DNA of 64,000 nt from a beta proteobacterium CB (GTDB taxonomy: Bacteria > Pseudomonadota > Gammaproteobacteria > Burkholderiales > Burkholderiaceae): the NCBI GenBank assembly GCA_000342265.1, contig CP004348.1:1488001-1552000 (forward strand), in the 5' to 3' direction. Position 1 is the first letter of the stretch. The number at the start of each line of letters is the position of its first letter. Positions 46,266-56,689 of this stretch are shown here, in pieces. The notes beneath the pieces were generated by a model, which saw nothing but the letters and a program-made list of their open reading frames with translations, did not search any database and was not told the origin of the DNA. The position numbers and the translations under genes are program-made.

Positions 46266-47387
46266 CTATTTAAGAAACTCTGCCGTCAAATCATTTTGGG
46301 GGTACGGTAACTTATCAACCTGCCAAGTCTTTGATTTACCGGACTTGAAAACTTCATTCAGATTAATTTCGATAAAGTTTGTACGATTTGCATAGTTTGC
46401 AATTTTCATACGATTATTTTTTAAGTCTTTGAGATTAACCCACTGTGTGTAATCAGAAAAAACCTGTTTACCATCTGTAGAGCGAGCAACACCAATAGGA
46501 ATGTCAACGTTATTCAAGATATGATCGGCAGCTTGCATGGCATCAACACTATTATTGGGCTGATAGGTAAATTGCTTTAAATAAGTTGCCCTGACAAAAC
46601 GAGATGGTGGTGTGTAATCTGCTGGCAAACCCAATAAACCACCACCCTGACCCAACTCAGTAACATTGGTATTTCCTACAGTGACAGATGCCGTTGCAGT
46701 AGTTGTAAGCGATAGATAGTTGCGTACATTGTTGAGGTGCCAGTCATAGGTTGGCGCATTAGTCAGCACTCCAGCAACGTTATTGTGGATCATCATTTGA
46801 CCCTTAATAAACTCGACAACAATACTGTCACCACTGCGATCCGTTAACACTAGGTGCAACCAAGGTGGTGTTGGAAGACCCTTGACTTCACTTGGGTCAA
46901 ACCACACCTTGTATTTAGGGAGCTCGTTTCGCAACTCCTTAACTGAACCGAACATTCCTAAAATAAAGCCACCTAAGTTCAAAATAGAAACATAGTTCTT
47001 ATCTTGCGGAGTAACCGTTTGATATTCAGTAAAGCCAGGTAAGAAATTTCCGCTAATGCCAAGGCCCGCTTCATTTTGACCTTCTAGATACGCAGGAGGA
47101 CCCGCTAACACTCCGGGTGCAATTGCGACAAACGCATATTTACTAGATAGACTTGTTGCAGGCAACTTCAGTGATGCTGGAGCGCTGAGGGAGATAGGGG
47201 TGCCCTTAGGATTTGCATTTAGTTGCCATTTCATGTCAAAAGCCCATTCCATGGTTCTTCCTGCAACAACCGAGCCATCTTTCGCCACTATATTTACAGC
47301 GGTACATGCATGACTTACCAGCGGAGCAAATGCCAGGGTAGCTGAAACAGACGCAGCCACTATTTTTCTAATCATTGTTGGTTTCAC
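46266..47387 (-). CDS. Linear amide C-N hydrolase (choloylglycine hydrolase / penicillin V acylase family)
   Basis: 373 residues. A signal peptide ends at SHA, exposing Cys28 (CTAVNIVAKDGS), the N-terminal nucleophile of the Ntn hydrolase fold, followed by VVAGRTMEWAFDM with the conserved Arg. Members hydrolyse conjugated bile salts, penicillin V or acyl-homoserine lactones; in a freshwater bacterium a quorum-signal or amide substrate is more plausible than bile salts. Confidence 0.85.
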   Translation of the reverse strand: MKPTMIRKIVAASVSATLAFAPLVSHACTAVNIVAKDGSVVAGRTMEWAFDMKWQLNANPKGTPISLSAPASLKLPATSLSSKYAFVAIAPGVLAGPPAYLEGQNEAGLGISGNFLPGFTEYQTVTPQDKNYVSILNLGGFILGMFGSVKELRNELPKYKVWFDPSEVKGLPTPPWLHLVLTDRSGDSIVVEFIKGQMMIHNNVAGVLTNAPTYDWHLNNVRNYLSLTTTATASVTVGNTNVTELGQGGGLLGLPADYTPPSRFVRATYLKQFTYQPNNSVDAMQAADHILNNVDIPIGVARSTDGKQVFSDYTQWVNLKDLKNNRMKIANYANRTNFIEINLNEVFKSGKSKTWQVDKLPYPQNDLTAEFLK

Positions 47388-47507
47388 TAGGGCCCCTTAA
47401 AACAAATCGTATTGAACGATAAAAGCATAGCATTAATTAAGGGGGAATAGCCGTCCCCTCTTCAAGAAAAGCAGTTATAGAATGCAACGGTAGATGACTG
47501 CTAGCGG

Positions 47508-47631
47508 CCTTGATTTCAACCCGTCGATGCAACACACTGCAACTCAATGAACGTCCTAGAAAAACACTAAACTATCAAACACCGGCAGAACGTTTTGCCC
47601 TAACTGTTGCATCGACGGGTTGAAATCAAGG
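47508..47631. mobile_element. IS30-derived miniature element (internal deletion)
   Basis: A 124-bp block with perfect terminal inverted repeats (29 bp including two flanking bases, 47506-47534 and 47605-47633). The left end is nearly the same as the left end of the IS30 element at 61877, and its interior 47540-47604 matches the 3' end of the transposase gene (compare 63013-63078). About 1.1 kb of the transposase is missing. It sits 32 bp past the ppc stop, where its hairpin could also stop transcription. Confidence 0.8.
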
Positions 47632-47663
47632 CCCAAATCAGCCTTTGGTGGATGATTTAAACC

Positions 47664-50459
47664 TTACCCGGTATTTCTCAATCCAGCTGCAATGCCATTA
47701 ATCGCAATATGAATCCCTCTTTGCACTCGTTCATCATGCTTGCCAGCACGGTAGCGTCGCACTAATTCAAGCTGCAAGTGATGAAGTGGATCAATGTAAG
47801 GGAAGCGATTTCTGATAGATCTAGCCAACGCTGGATTCTTGGCTAAACGCATCTTTTCGCCCGTTACCAAGTTCAATGCGTCCACTGTTTTATTCCACTC
47901 TGCCTCAATTGCGCTGAAGATCTTCTTACGCAACTTCACATCCGGGACAAGCTCGCTATAACGCGATGCCAGGGCTAGATCACTCTTGGCCAAAGCCATA
48001 TCCATATTCGATAGCAAGGTTCTAAAAAAAGGCCACTCTTTGTACATCTTTTGCAGAAGACCAAGTGCTACCTTTTTATCTGCAGCCTTAGGTTGATTTA
48101 AGAATTCCTGCACTGCTGAACCAAAACCATACCAACCTGGCAGCGTTAAACGGCACTGCCCCCAACTAAATCCCCATGGAATAGCGCGAAGATCTTCAAT
48201 TTTTTGACTAGCTTTACGACTGGCTGGACGAGAGCCAATATTGAGCTTTGCAATTTCTCTGATTGGTGTCGCGTCAAAGAAATACTCTGCAAAACCTGGA
48301 GTCTCATACACCAGACCTCGATAAGCATCCATGCTCGCTTGCGATATTTTGGATGCGGCATCTAAGAAGGCCTTGCTCGCCTGCTTAGTCGGCTTTAATA
48401 GGGTTGCTTCTAATGTTGCTGCTACCAAGGTTTCTAAATTGCGTCTACCGATCTCTGGATTTGCGTACTTGGAGCCAATGACTTCACCCTGCTCCGTTAA
48501 ACGAATCTGGCCTCGAACAGTGCCCGGAGGCTGCGCGAGAATGGCCTCATAGCTTGGGCCACCTCCACGACCTACTGTGCCACCCCTGCCATGGAATAAG
48601 CGCAATTTCACGCCATGCTTTTCCTCCAGAGGCTCAAATACTTTCACTAGGGCTAGTTCAGCGCAATATAGCTCCCAATTGCTGGTGACAATCCCGCCAT
48701 CCTTATTGGAATCGGAATATCCCAGCATGATGTCTTGCTCTGCCCCGGATCGTTTTACTAAATCCAGAATACCTGGCAAAGCATAAAACTGTTGCATGAT
48801 GGGAGCGGCATTCCGCAAGTCTTCAATCGTCTCAAATAGTGGAACTACGATCAGATCAGCTCGGGCTTTTTTGCCCATAGTCTCATGCAACAAGCCTACT
48901 TCCTTTTGAAGTAATAAGACTTCTAGCAAGTCACTGACAGTTTCAGTATGGCTAATGATGTAATGGCGGATAGCCTCAGCACCAAAGAGCTGGCGCATTT
49001 TCTTGGCCATCTCAAAGATAGCAATTTCAGATACCGCAAAATCAGAATATCCATGACCCACGACACGCAGTGGCCTTGGGTCTTTTAATAGGGATAGTAG
49101 AAGTTCGCGCTTTTGCCCTTCATAAAGGCTGGAGTAGTCTTTTTCAACTGATGACACCTGCAGGAGCTCAGCTAGCACTGCTTCATGCATATCCGAGCTT
49201 TGACGCAAATCCACGGTCGCCAAATGAAAGCCAAACACTTCAACCGTACGAATCAAGCCGCGCAAACGACGATCAGATAAAGCTTTAGCGCCTTGAGAGA
49301 CCAAAGAAGCTTCAATAGTCTTAAGATCCAAGAGAAATTCTTGTGCAGTAGCGTAAGGATTTTGAGGTGCTACAGCATGACGGGCGGCATCGGTGCCAGT
49401 TAAGACTTTTAAAGTAGCGGCCAGCCTAGAATACATACCAGTCAGAGCTCTGCGATAGGGCTCGTCCTGACGATGTTCATTAATATCTGGCGATGCAGCA
49501 GCAAGCTCTTGCATCTTTTTTGGAAAATTCAGCAGTAATGCGGAGACTGATAGCTCCCTCCCTAGGTGATGGACTTCAGTTAAGTAGTGTCTGAGCACCA
49601 TTTCAGCCTGCCTTGAGACTGCGTACTCGAGAGTCTTGGCACTCACATTAGGGTTGCCATCACGATCCCCGCCAATCCATTGCCCCATCTTCAAAAAGCT
49701 AGCAACTGAGTTTCCGGAGAGTGAATCCTCTAATTGAGCATAGATCTTTGGGATCTCCCTCAAAAAAGTAGTCTCGTAATACGTCAGCGCATTTTCAATT
49801 TCATCGGCAACAGTCAGCTTAGTAAAGCGCAACAGGCGGGTATGCCAAAGCTGTAAGACACGAGCACGGATTTGCTCTTCATTAGCCTTGAGCTCTTTGT
49901 TGAGTAATGCATCTTTTTGAGGATTATTTGTCTTAGATGATTCTTTGATCTGATCCCGCGCGGTTAACAAATTAGCAATGTCGCGTTCCGCCTCCAAAAT
50001 ACTCGTTCTTTGCACTTCGGTTGGGTGAGCCGTTAACACTGGTGAAATCAAGCTTGCTTCCAATGTCTTGGAGATCATCTTGCTAGTTACTCCAGCGGCA
50101 TGAAGCTTTTTCATGGCCATTGGAATACTGCCATCCTGATAACTGCCGATACGCTCATAAGCTACGCGGCGCCGGATGTGATGCCGATCTTCAGCCAAGT
50201 TAGCCAAATGACTAAAGTAGGTAAATGCTCTGAGTACCTTCATGGCACTTTCGCCACTCAATCCTTTGAGCAACTTCGTTAGCTCTTGATTTGCCTTTTG
50301 ATTGGCATCTCGATGAAAGGAAACGGATAGTTTTCTAACCTGCTCTACAAGGCCATAAACAGCATCACCTTCTTGTTCGCGAACAATATCGCCCAAGATT
50401 TTTCCCAATAGGCGTATGTCGTCGATTAGAGGTAGTTCTGTATTTTTTGGATTGGCCAT
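47664..50459 (-). CDS. ppc: Phosphoenolpyruvate carboxylase
   Basis: 931 residues. Catalytic motifs [11 protein letters not shown] (His of the first conserved segment), [10 protein letters not shown], and [15 protein letters not shown] are all present, and the C-terminus ends IAAGLRNTG, as in PEPC. The enzyme carboxylates PEP to oxaloacetate and refills the TCA cycle. The start lies 5 bp after the stop of the LysR gene, so the two may be cotranscribed. Confidence 0.97.
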   Translation of the reverse strand: MANPKNTELPLIDDIRLLGKILGDIVREQEGDAVYGLVEQVRKLSVSFHRDANQKANQELTKLLKGLSGESAMKVLRAFTYFSHLANLAEDRHHIRRRVAYERIGSYQDGSIPMAMKKLHAAGVTSKMISKTLEASLISPVLTAHPTEVQRTSILEAERDIANLLTARDQIKESSKTNNPQKDALLNKELKANEEQIRARVLQLWHTRLLRFTKLTVADEIENALTYYETTFLREIPKIYAQLEDSLSGNSVASFLKMGQWIGGDRDGNPNVSAKTLEYAVSRQAEMVLRHYLTEVHHLGRELSVSALLLNFPKKMQELAAASPDINEHRQDEPYRRALTGMYSRLAATLKVLTGTDAARHAVAPQNPYATAQEFLLDLKTIEASLVSQGAKALSDRRLRGLIRTVEVFGFHLATVDLRQSSDMHEAVLAELLQVSSVEKDYSSLYEGQKRELLLSLLKDPRPLRVVGHGYSDFAVSEIAIFEMAKKMRQLFGAEAIRHYIISHTETVSDLLEVLLLQKEVGLLHETMGKKARADLIVVPLFETIEDLRNAAPIMQQFYALPGILDLVKRSGAEQDIMLGYSDSNKDGGIVTSNWELYCAELALVKVFEPLEEKHGVKLRLFHGRGGTVGRGGGPSYEAILAQPPGTVRGQIRLTEQGEVIGSKYANPEIGRRNLETLVAATLEATLLKPTKQASKAFLDAASKISQASMDAYRGLVYETPGFAEYFFDATPIREIAKLNIGSRPASRKASQKIEDLRAIPWGFSWGQCRLTLPGWYGFGSAVQEFLNQPKAADKKVALGLLQKMYKEWPFFRTLLSNMDMALAKSDLALASRYSELVPDVKLRKKIFSAIEAEWNKTVDALNLVTGEKMRLAKNPALARSIRNRFPYIDPLHHLQLELVRRYRAGKHDERVQRGIHIAINGIAAGLRNTG

Positions 50460-50464
50460 TTAAA

Positions 50465-51352
50465 TTATTTATTTATAAATGCTTCTAGGAACTTTTGTAG
50501 GATTAGATTATTAGACTGGTCTTTTCTCACGCACAATAGGATGCGACGCTTAGCCCACTCTTCTTCGATGGGTACAGCAATTAGATTGTTATCTTGTAGA
50601 TTAATAGCTTGCTCAGTGGCAAAAGGTAAGAAGCCAACACCCAGCCCTGCGGATACAGCCTTCTGGATCGCCTCAAAGCTTCTTACCTCAATGCGGGTTC
50701 TCATTACCTTATCAAGCTTACTTGCTTCCATAGCAAGCAAACGCATGAGGTTGGCACTTGATTCAAGTCCAACAATCTCATAATCAAGAATGCTTGAATA
50801 AGTTAAGTTTTTAACTTTGTTTAAAGGATGGCCTTTTGGAAAAACAGCGCAAAGTCGATCTGTTTCATAGTCGTGTAACTCAAGTCCATTCGTCACAGAG
50901 CCATTAATGATGAATGCGACATCAATTTCTGCAGACAGAAGACTCTTTACAGCCTCATCACTCCACCGCTCTTGAACAACTACACGATAGTCTGGATATT
51001 TTTTTAGAAAGTTAGCAAGATCATATGGAAAGCGGTGCGTCATCACGGATGTTGATGCCATGACCCGCAATACGCCCTTGCTGCCAGCCTCATAATCAGT
51101 CATTTCTGACTGCATCTTATTAATATCAACAAGTAAGTCTTTGGCATGCTTAACCAAAGCTGAGCCTGCACTTGTCAACTCGATTCCGCGAGAGGATCGA
51201 TTGAACAAAGAAGCTTTAAATCTGTGCTCGAGAAGTGCAATGCGCCTACTTGCTGCCGCCAAACTCATGCTGGACTCGTCCGCAGCCTTCGTCAGGCTAC
51301 CAAGCTCTGCCGCTTTAACGAATAGAGCCAACGAATCTACATCAGGAAGCAT
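50465..51352 (-). CDS. LysR-family transcriptional regulator
   Basis: 295 residues. N-terminal winged helix (LALFVKAAELGSLTKAADESSMSLAAASRRIALLEHRF), followed by an effector-binding domain. Its target is not evident. It directly precedes ppc, and the upstream region has an aldehyde dehydrogenase remnant and the etf genes; by position it may once have controlled the etf/CoA-transferase operon. Confidence 0.9.
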   Translation of the reverse strand: MLPDVDSLALFVKAAELGSLTKAADESSMSLAAASRRIALLEHRFKASLFNRSSRGIELTSAGSALVKHAKDLLVDINKMQSEMTDYEAGSKGVLRVMASTSVMTHRFPYDLANFLKKYPDYRVVVQERWSDEAVKSLLSAEIDVAFIINGSVTNGLELHDYETDRLCAVFPKGHPLNKVKNLTYSSILDYEIVGLESSANLMRLLAMEASKLDKVMRTRIEVRSFEAIQKAVSAGLGVGFLPFATEQAINLQDNNLIAVPIEEEWAKRRILLCVRKDQSNNLILQKFLEAFINK

Positions 51353-51525
51353 ATTTTCTTCTCATCAAACTTATCATATGACAAATGGATTTCCACTAAC
51401 AGAACTCCGTTAATCCATGCTCTTTTCACCCGTAAGAATTCTTTGATTGCATCTTGACCATGTTCTCGACCAAGGCCAGAGTCCTTATATACCCCAAATG
51501 GTGCCATATAACTAATCGCACGATA
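51337..51525 (-). pseudogene. Aldehyde dehydrogenase C-terminal remnant
   Basis: On the minus strand the frame reads MAPFGVYKDSGLGREHGQDA and continues to IKEFLRVKRAWINGV, which is the C-terminal signature of aldehyde dehydrogenases (compare GGYKxSGxGRE). Only about 40 conserved residues are present; no upstream catalytic part is found, and it runs to a stop overlapping the LysR start. It is a decayed gene fragment; the rest of the 392-bp gap (51526-51744) holds no recognisable gene. Confidence 0.75.
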
Positions 51526-51744
51526 GGTATTTATTCAAATCGTACCTACTTTTAAGCACCCTGATATGCGATGCTTTCTGCGAATAGCTTAATCCGTGCA
51601 GCAAGCACCAATAAGCGATTATGGGTACAGAATCACCGCCAATCCTTTAGATTATCTAACGGGGGGAGTTATCCACAAAAGTCTTGATAGCTCCTGACTA
51701 TCCCTCGAGAAACTCACCCCCCCTTATTCAATACTGCATTTGAA

Positions 51745-52677
51745 TTAGATAGACCGCGTCAATTCAGGTACGGCGGCATTTAAGTCGGCAACGAGGCCGT
51801 AATCAGCCACACTAAAGATGGGCGCTTCAGGATCTTTATTAATGGCTACGATCACCTTAGAGTCTTTCATGCCTGCCAAATGCTGAATCGCACCAGAGAT
51901 ACCTACTGCGATATACAACTGTGGAGCAACAATCTTGCCAGTCTGACCCACTTGATAGTCATTCGGAACATAACCAGCATCGACTGCGGCGCGTGATGCA
52001 CCCAGCGCTGCACCAAGCTTATCGGCTAAAGGCACAACAATCTCTTGATACTTTTCACCGGAACCTAAACCACGACCACCGGATACGATGATTTTGGCAG
52101 CAGTGAGTTCAGGACGATCTGACTTGGTGAGCTCGCGACCCACGAAAGATGATTTACCAGAAACTTCGGTAGCGGCTTGTTTTTCTACCGCCGCTGATCC
52201 ACCACTTGCAGCAACGGGATCAAATCCAGTTGTACGAACTGTAATCACCTTAACTGGGTCGGCGGATTGCACGGTAGCAATCGCATTGCCCGCATAGATT
52301 GGACGCTCGAAAGTATCAGGCGAGACAACCTTAGTAATGTCCGATAACTGCGCGACATCTAACTTAGCAGCAACACGTGGCAATACATTCTTACCATTAG
52401 CCGTTGCTGGCGCGAGGATATGGCTATAGCCATTAGCTATGGAAAGAATCTGAGCAGCTAAAGGTTCAGCAAGTTGATCAGCCAAAGATGGGGCATCCAC
52501 CTGAATCACTTTACGTACTCCAGCAATTTGAGCTGCGGCAGAAGCGGCGCCATCAGCAGCGCTACCAGCCACCAATACATCCACCTCAGGGGAGCACTGC
52601 AGGGCAGCTGCTACCGCATTGAGCGTAGCCGCCTTTAAGGATTGATTGTCGTGTTCAGCAATAACGAGTGCGGCCAT
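51745..52677 (-). CDS. etfA: Electron transfer flavoprotein alpha subunit
   Basis: 310 residues. FAD-binding C-terminal domain with [26 protein letters not shown] and [28 protein letters not shown], the standard EtfA signature. It accepts electrons from acyl-CoA dehydrogenases and passes them to the ETF-quinone oxidoreductase. It follows etfB with no gap. Confidence 0.96.
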   Translation of the reverse strand: MAALVIAEHDNQSLKAATLNAVAAALQCSPEVDVLVAGSAADGAASAAAQIAGVRKVIQVDAPSLADQLAEPLAAQILSIANGYSHILAPATANGKNVLPRVAAKLDVAQLSDITKVVSPDTFERPIYAGNAIATVQSADPVKVITVRTTGFDPVAASGGSAAVEKQAATEVSGKSSFVGRELTKSDRPELTAAKIIVSGGRGLGSGEKYQEIVVPLADKLGAALGASRAAVDAGYVPNDYQVGQTGKIVAPQLYIAVGISGAIQHLAGMKDSKVIVAINKDPEAPIFSVADYGLVADLNAAVPELTRSI

Positions 52678-53427
52678 TTAAATCACCTTCGCTTCATTTT
52701 TAAGTTTATCTACTAGAGCTGCTACATCAGCAACCATCACACCAGCAGAGCGCTTTGGCGGCTCTTCTACTTTGAGTGTTTTGAGGCGCGCAGCAATATC
52801 AACACCAAGCTCTTCAGGCTTCACAATTTCCAAAGTCTTCTTCTTGGCCTTCATGATGTTTGGCAGAGTCACATAACGGGGCTCATTCAAACGCAAGTCA
52901 GTCGTGATGACTGCGGGCAAAGTAATTGCAATCGTTTCCAAGCCACCATCTACCTCACGAGTCACGCTCGCTTTACCGTCTGCAACAAGCACTTTGGAAG
53001 CAAAGGTAGCTTGTGGAATATCCATCAAGCTCGCCAACATCTGACCCGTCTGATTGCTATCGTCATCAATCGCTTGTTTACCCAAGATCACGATCTGCGC
53101 CTGTTCTTTTTCAGAGAGCGCTTTAAGAATTTTTGCAACTGCTAAAGGCTGTAATTCAGCATCGGTTTCTACCAAAATGGCACGATCAGCCCCAATTGCT
53201 AAGGCAGTACGCAAGGTTTCCTGGCACTGAGTTGGGCCAGCAGAAACTACTACTACCTCAGTAGCAACTCCAGCCTCTTTTAATCGCACCGCCTCTTCTA
53301 CTGCAATCTCATCAAATGGATTCATGCTCATTTTGACGTTTGCCAGATCGACACCAGAGTTATCTGATTTCACCCGAATTTTGACGTTGTAATCAACAAC
53401 GCGTTTTACTGCCACTAAGATTTTCAT
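52678..53427 (-). CDS. etfB: Electron transfer flavoprotein beta subunit
   Basis: 249 residues starting [19 protein letters not shown], with [16 protein letters not shown] and the AMP-binding [17 protein letters not shown]. It pairs with EtfA. It lies 16 bp after the CoA-transferase gene. The operon order acd - CoA transferase - etfB - etfA fits degradation of an acid through acyl-CoA oxidation. Confidence 0.96.
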   Translation of the reverse strand: MKILVAVKRVVDYNVKIRVKSDNSGVDLANVKMSMNPFDEIAVEEAVRLKEAGVATEVVVVSAGPTQCQETLRTALAIGADRAILVETDAELQPLAVAKILKALSEKEQAQIVILGKQAIDDDSNQTGQMLASLMDIPQATFASKVLVADGKASVTREVDGGLETIAITLPAVITTDLRLNEPRYVTLPNIMKAKKKTLEIVKPEELGVDIAARLKTLKVEEPPKRSAGVMVADVAALVDKLKNEAKVI

Positions 53428-53443
53428 ACGTATATTCCAAAAG

Positions 53444-54628
53444 TTATATTGTTTTGGAGCTCTTTAAGCTAGCGATCTTGTCTGCAGAAAGCCCAAGCCC
53501 CTCAAGAATTGACTCACTATGCTGACCCACTCCTGGAACCGGATCCATGCGATAGTCATATTGATCATTTAGACCAGGGGGAAGCATCGCAGGGATATCT
53601 CCAACTGGAGAATCCACATAGCGCCATCTATGACGTGCGCCCAACTGAGGGTGATCCCATAGATCCTTCATTGTATTTACTTGCGCATTTGCAATCTGAG
53701 CATCCTCAAGCCTTTTAGTTACGACATCAATCGAGAGTTCAGCAAAACAATCATCAATAATCTTTTTAAGTGCATCACGATTTTCGTTGCGCTTGAAATT
53801 AGAAGCAAACTTCTCATCGCCCGCCAATTCAGGGTTTAAAAGTACTTTCTCGCAAAATAGCTTCCACTCCCGCTCATTTTGTAGGCCCAGCATTACTGTA
53901 TTTCCACCAGCGACCCCAAACGGGCCATAAGGATAAATTGTTGCATGAGAGGCGCCGGAGCGTGGGGGTGACTCAGCTCCATCAAACGCGTAATACATTG
54001 GATAACTCATCCACTCACCCAATGATTCCAGCATAGAAACATCGATATGGGAACCAACATTGGTCTTATTTCTCAAAAGCAATGCGCTCAAAATATTGGT
54101 ATAGGCATACATACCAGCGGCAATATCTGCAATGGAGTTGCCCGCCTTACTCGGCGTTTCCTTCGTACCTGTTACGGATAAGAACCCAGCCTCACTTTGA
54201 ATGAGTAGGTCATATGCCTTCTTATTCGTATATGGGCCAAAATTTCCATATCCCGAAATATCGCAAATAATCAGGCATGGATTTATCTTTTTTAGCTCAT
54301 CTACAGATAAACCCATTCTTGAGGTAGCGCCAGGCGCCAAATTCTGCACAAAGACATCCGCCGCCTTTAACAGGGACTTCAAAATCTCTAGTGCCTCAGG
54401 CTGCTTTAAATCCAGAGCCAAGCTCTCTTTTGAACGGTTCGCCCAAACGAAGTGGGATGACATACCTTTAACTCGCTGGTCATATCCCCTAGCAAAGTCA
54501 CCCACCTCAGGACGCTCTACCTTAATTACACGAGCACCTAGATCAGCTAGTTGACGTGTGCAGAACGGGGCAGCCACAGCGTGCTCAAGAGAAACTACCG
54601 TAACACCATCTAATGGACGAATGCTCAT
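53444..54628 (-). CDS. CaiB/BaiF family CoA transferase
   Basis: 394 residues. [43 protein letters not shown] is the family III CoA transferase start, followed by the [11 protein letters not shown] region and the catalytic Asp in ICDISGYG. It transfers CoA from a donor acyl-CoA to an acid substrate that the neighbouring acyl-CoA dehydrogenase would then oxidise. The acid is unknown. The gap to the acyl-CoA dehydrogenase remnant is 11 bp. Confidence 0.9.
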   Translation of the reverse strand: MSIRPLDGVTVVSLEHAVAAPFCTRQLADLGARVIKVERPEVGDFARGYDQRVKGMSSHFVWANRSKESLALDLKQPEALEILKSLLKAADVFVQNLAPGATSRMGLSVDELKKINPCLIICDISGYGNFGPYTNKKAYDLLIQSEAGFLSVTGTKETPSKAGNSIADIAAGMYAYTNILSALLLRNKTNVGSHIDVSMLESLGEWMSYPMYYAFDGAESPPRSGASHATIYPYGPFGVAGGNTVMLGLQNEREWKLFCEKVLLNPELAGDEKFASNFKRNENRDALKKIIDDCFAELSIDVVTKRLEDAQIANAQVNTMKDLWDHPQLGARHRWRYVDSPVGDIPAMLPPGLNDQYDYRMDPVPGVGQHSESILEGLGLSADKIASLKSSKTI

Positions 54629-54639
54629 ATCGGCACCTA

Positions 54640-54782
54640 TTAGAAAGAACGTGGTAAGCCGAGGATATGCTCGGCTACGTACGAGTAGATCAGGTTGGTC
54701 GAGATTGGCGCAACTTGATAGAGGCGGGTCTCGCGGAACTTGCGCTCAACATCATATTCATTAGCAAAGCCAAAGCCACCGT
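54640..54782 (-). pseudogene. Acyl-CoA dehydrogenase, C-terminal 47 codons only
   Basis: On the minus strand the frame ends HGGFGFANEYDVERKFRETR, then LYQVAPISTNLIYSYVAEHILGLPRSF and a stop, the end of acyl-CoA dehydrogenases. Everything upstream (N- and middle domains, about 330 residues) is missing: homology stops abruptly at 54782 where the 956-bp repeat begins. The gene was cut by the mobile island and has lost its promoter. Confidence 0.9.
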
Positions 54783-54792
54783 GGATACTACA

Positions 54793-55028
54793 AAGATATT
54801 CGGCGCTTTAGGTAGGTCTGTATTAATTAGCTCATTAACAATATCTATTTGCTCTTGTATCTGAGCGCGGCCCTCCCAATGTATGTAGCTATAAAAATCG
54901 ACTAAATACTTTTGCATAGGGTTATGTAGTTCGATTGAGCCGTTATAAGCAGCGCGATTAAACACCATATTTCCATAGCTTCCTGAAAATTTTTCATTAA
55001 TAAACATTCTGACTGCAATTTCTCTCAT
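54793..55028 (-). pseudogene. 5' part of an unknown gene, truncated (copy 1)
   Basis: Starts MREIAVRMFINEKFSGSYGN, with a perfect ribosome binding site (AAGGAGATAAAA before ATG). The natural reading frame ends at the repeat boundary; after it the frame runs for another 34 codons out of homology. No family was recognised. The same 5' part occurs intact to IS insertion at 59345-59580. Confidence 0.7.
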
Positions 55029-55435
55029 TTTTATCTCCTTTTAGATGAGTGATGTTGCAAGTCGCTTGGTTGATTAGTTTCTTAGTTGGTTGCTAGTAGA
55101 AGAGATCTCAAAAGATCGTTACTTGGTGATTAGTTGCTTCTCTCAATAGAGAGAGGTGCTTTTGTGTTGCTAGTCAGAGTTATTCATTTGCCACTAAGTG
55201 ACTTACTTAACTCCATTAGCTACTACTTACTCAGCTAGTAACGCTTTTTCTCTACCTCGGTAACCCACTCTGTCGCAACCGAGCAACTCACAAAAATATT
55301 TATCCCTTGATAAGAAAGACCGCATTTTTTCTGTCCAAAATGCTCTGAATTCCACAGAACACCAAATAGAGGTCGCCCTCAACCCAAGATCAACCATATA
55401 TTGCGCATGTCCCCCACCTTTATAAGGAGAACACA
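55029..55435. other. Noncoding region between divergent genes (copy 1), with hairpin
   Basis: 407 bp without a supported gene. It holds the promoters of the minus-strand gene (55028) and the DUF6641 gene (55436). It contains a hairpin TCTCTC-AATA-GAGAGA (55139-55154) and degenerate TTGGTTGATTAGTT/GTTGCTAGT-like repeats at 55062-55170. An identical copy lies at 59581-59987. The 73-codon minus frame inside it has no usable start signal. Confidence 0.55.
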
Positions 55436-55753
55436 ATGAGCGCACCAAATTTGCTAAGCAATCTGCAATTTATAGATACCGTAAGACCAAGATCTATGCC
55501 AGCAGTACAGCAAAGAAGAAACAAACTTAGCAACCAACTATGGCAACAGATCCAGCTAGCCAAAAGCCAAATAGAACATACCCACTTTGTCGTGAAACGC
55601 AGGGTTACTGTTAAAGACGTAGAAGGTAACTATAAGAGCATTGAACGTCCAAAACGCATTAAAACCTGGTGGTTTATGTCTAGTGACGGCTCTTTATGTC
55701 TATCAGTTTTTTACGGAAGCAAACGTATTGAGATTGTTAAAGTACGGTATTAA
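55436..55753 (+). pseudogene. DUF6641 gene, truncated copy
   Basis: The first 101 codons are identical to the intact gene at 59988 (MSAPNLLSNLQFIDTVRPRS, RPKRIKTWWFMSSDGSLCL). After IEIV, at 55738, the sequence changes to another source and the frame stops four codons later. The C-terminal 48 residues of the family are missing. Confidence 0.85.
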
Positions 55754-56664
55754 TAGGCAACGGCCCTAATCGCGCAAACGAAAAGGATATATTGGAGGTT
55801 GGCAATGTAGAGATAAGTTGGCACAGCTTGCTAGCTGACTTATCTAAGTTTGCTGGAATTGATATACGTAATATTGACAGTAAACCACTAACCCTAGTAT
55901 TTGATGAAATCTTACTGCGTTCGAGAAAGCCAAATATCAAACTAGCATTGCTTAAGGAGGTGTCAAATAAAATCTTTCTAGCTAGAAATGCTGAGCTAAC
56001 CAAAAGACTTTCTGAGCTAACTAAAGTAATGCTCACTACCAACTATAGTTGGGCTACATTTGATTCGCCTGAATTTGGATTATTTCTTCACAAGAAATTT
56101 CCAGAAATTAATGAAAATACTTTTTCTATTTTTCGAGGATTTAAAGGTGATAAAAGAGAAATTTGGTTTATTAATGGATCGTCAGATACCCCTACAAGCC
56201 TAGCACTAGGCTATATGCAGTATGCACGCCATCAAACACAAATTAAAAATTACTTAACTGGCGGAGTTTCTTACAGCAAAATCAAAATTCCGAATTCGCC
56301 TTTATATCGCGGGATCCCTCAATTTGATTTTGATAAGAAAAAAGAGCCTTACTCTTGGGTGGATTTATTCTTACGCGACCATATACATATGATTGGTTTG
56401 GGAATGGAATATACCGAAACGATTCTTTGGTGGTTGCTTATCGAAAAAATGCACTTACAACGCAAATATCCGAAATACATTGGCGGTGTCACTTATCACC
56501 AAGTTGATGTTAAAGGTAAGCCTGAAAAGAACATCAATGACAAGCTAAACATGCTTGAAGATCTGGGAGTCCAAGTCAACCGCGTATCTGCTCCAAGCTA
56601 CTTTGACGGGTACATGATGATTGCAGATCAAATTTCGCCAAAGGTACGCAAGGCTAAGAAATAA
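55741..56664 (+). pseudogene. SIR2-like domain protein, 5' end truncated
   Basis: The frame opens after a TAA at 55738-55740 and reads STVLIGNGPNRANEKD, the NAD-binding start of SIR2-like domains (GNGxNR), so the gene probably lost only its start region at the repeat junction. Later motifs are VMLTTNYSWATF (TNYD-like), IWFINGSSDTPTSLALGYMQY (HG-like region, Asn in place of His) and HMIGLGMEYTETILWWLLIEK. A TTG at 55792 is an alternative start inside the remnant and gives 290 residues. SIR2-like NADases often serve in phage defence; here the gene lies in a mobile island next to a recombinase remnant, without another effector domain. Confidence 0.75.
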
Positions 56665-56665
56665 C

Positions 56666-56689
56666 AAAAGGCGCTTAAAGCGCCTTTTT
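56666..56689. terminator. Bidirectional terminator between SIR2-like gene and integrase remnant
   Basis: AGGCGC/GCGCCT stem (56669-56674 and 56680-56685) with a TTAAA loop, flanked by A's and T's so that it can stop transcription from both sides. It follows the SIR2-like stop and the integrase remnant stop. Confidence 0.85.

Larger units (their letters stand above)
54783..55738. repeat. 956-bp direct repeat, copy 1
   Basis: Bases 54783-55738 are the same as 59335-60290 (offset 4552) as far as I can read. The copy begins with GGATACTACA (54783-54792), which is the last 10 bp of the IS3-family element whose intact copy ends at 59344. It contains the 5' part of an unknown gene (minus strand), a 407-bp noncoding region and the first 303 bp of a DUF6641 gene (plus strand). 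Confidence 0.9.

Noticed and set aside
47508-47631. Repeat possibly part of a CRISPR array
   Set aside because: Only two inverse copies exist; they are terminal inverted repeats of an IS30 derivative, without regular spacers.
55227-55448. 73-codon minus-strand frame in the repeat (and its copy at 59779-60000)
   Set aside because: It begins with a TTG inside the DUF6641 gene, has no ribosome binding site and lies over the promoter region of the intact gene.
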